From NCBI GenBank assembly GCA_025363575.1, contig JANYDM010000200.1, positions 1 through 14,740 of the forward strand: a DNA stretch of 14,740 bases, read 5' to 3'. The position numbers and the translations under genes are program-made. Positions 14,719 to 14,740 of the stretch are shown piece by piece; within the stretch, counting starts at the first letter, position 1, and each line of letters opens with the position of its first letter. Under the pieces are notes generated by a model that saw only the letters and a program-made list of their open reading frames with translations, was not told the origin of the DNA and did not search any database. Origin of the DNA: Betaproteobacteria bacterium. GTDB lineage: Bacteria > Pseudomonadota > Gammaproteobacteria > Burkholderiales > SG8-41.

Positions 14719-14740
14719 CAAATAGCAGTGACGCTCGCCC
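14403..14740. repeat. 63-bp inverted repeat (14403-14465 and 14678-14740)
   Basis: The last 63 bases of the window are the reverse complement of 14403-14465, differing at three positions (14442, 14453 and 14457). The first 39 bases of the forward arm match perfectly. The match starts in the 8-base sequence CATCAACG and runs to the window edge, so it may extend further. The forward arm encodes conserved DUF1365 sequence and is taken as the original; the second arm replaces the expected end of the gene. A fold-back of a read or contig is the simplest cause. Confidence 0.9.

Overview
The window looks like chromosomal DNA of a high-GC betaproteobacterium, probably Burkholderiales or a relative. 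The clues are a Bug-type (TctC) periplasmic binding protein, a TauD/TfdA dioxygenase, GC-rich codon use and tightly overlapping genes. No tRNA, rRNA, CRISPR array, transposase or phage gene was found. Species assignment is inference.

Region A (1-174) is AT-rich non-coding DNA with short direct and inverted repeats, unlike the rest of the window. Region B (175-3752) is a small catabolic-looking module: a Bug solute-binding protein and an FAD_binding_2 flavoprotein on the minus strand, divergent from a TauD/TfdA-type dioxygenase on the plus strand with a sigma-70-like promoter. Region C (3824-6585, minus) is a three-gene operon: class V PLP enzyme, class I glutamine amidotransferase (peptidase C26) and a Sel1-repeat lipoprotein. 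It has a plausible sigma-70 promoter at 6637-6665.

Region D (6736-14740) is the most interesting part. An ECF sigma factor and an RskA-like membrane anti-sigma factor (minus strand) sit back to back with an eight-gene plus-strand operon. That operon encodes a Cfa/coclaurine-N-methyltransferase-like methyltransferase, a DUF2878 membrane protein, a DUF1295 membrane reductase-like protein, a secreted DUF6134-like protein, a Blc-type lipocalin lipoprotein, an acyl-CoA desaturase, an amine-oxidase-type flavoprotein and a DUF1365 protein. Nearly every start overlaps the preceding stop. The divergent spacer holds two copies, in opposite directions, of the same promoter-like pattern (CACATCCAA, 13 bases, CCGTAT; equivalently CATCC-N16-CGTAT). 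This predicts that the sigma factor drives both its own operon and the lipid operon.

The gene set points to modification of acyl chains already in the membrane by desaturation, SAM-dependent methylation and flavin redox chemistry, with a lipocalin to carry or repair lipid, all switched on by an envelope or oxidative signal. It resembles the RpoE/ChrR-controlled furan fatty acid genes of alphaproteobacteria but with a different anti-sigma factor and extra genes. At the right edge the DUF1365 gene runs into a 63-bp inverted copy of its own sequence and loses its usual C-terminus, which is either an assembly fold-back or a real rearrangement.
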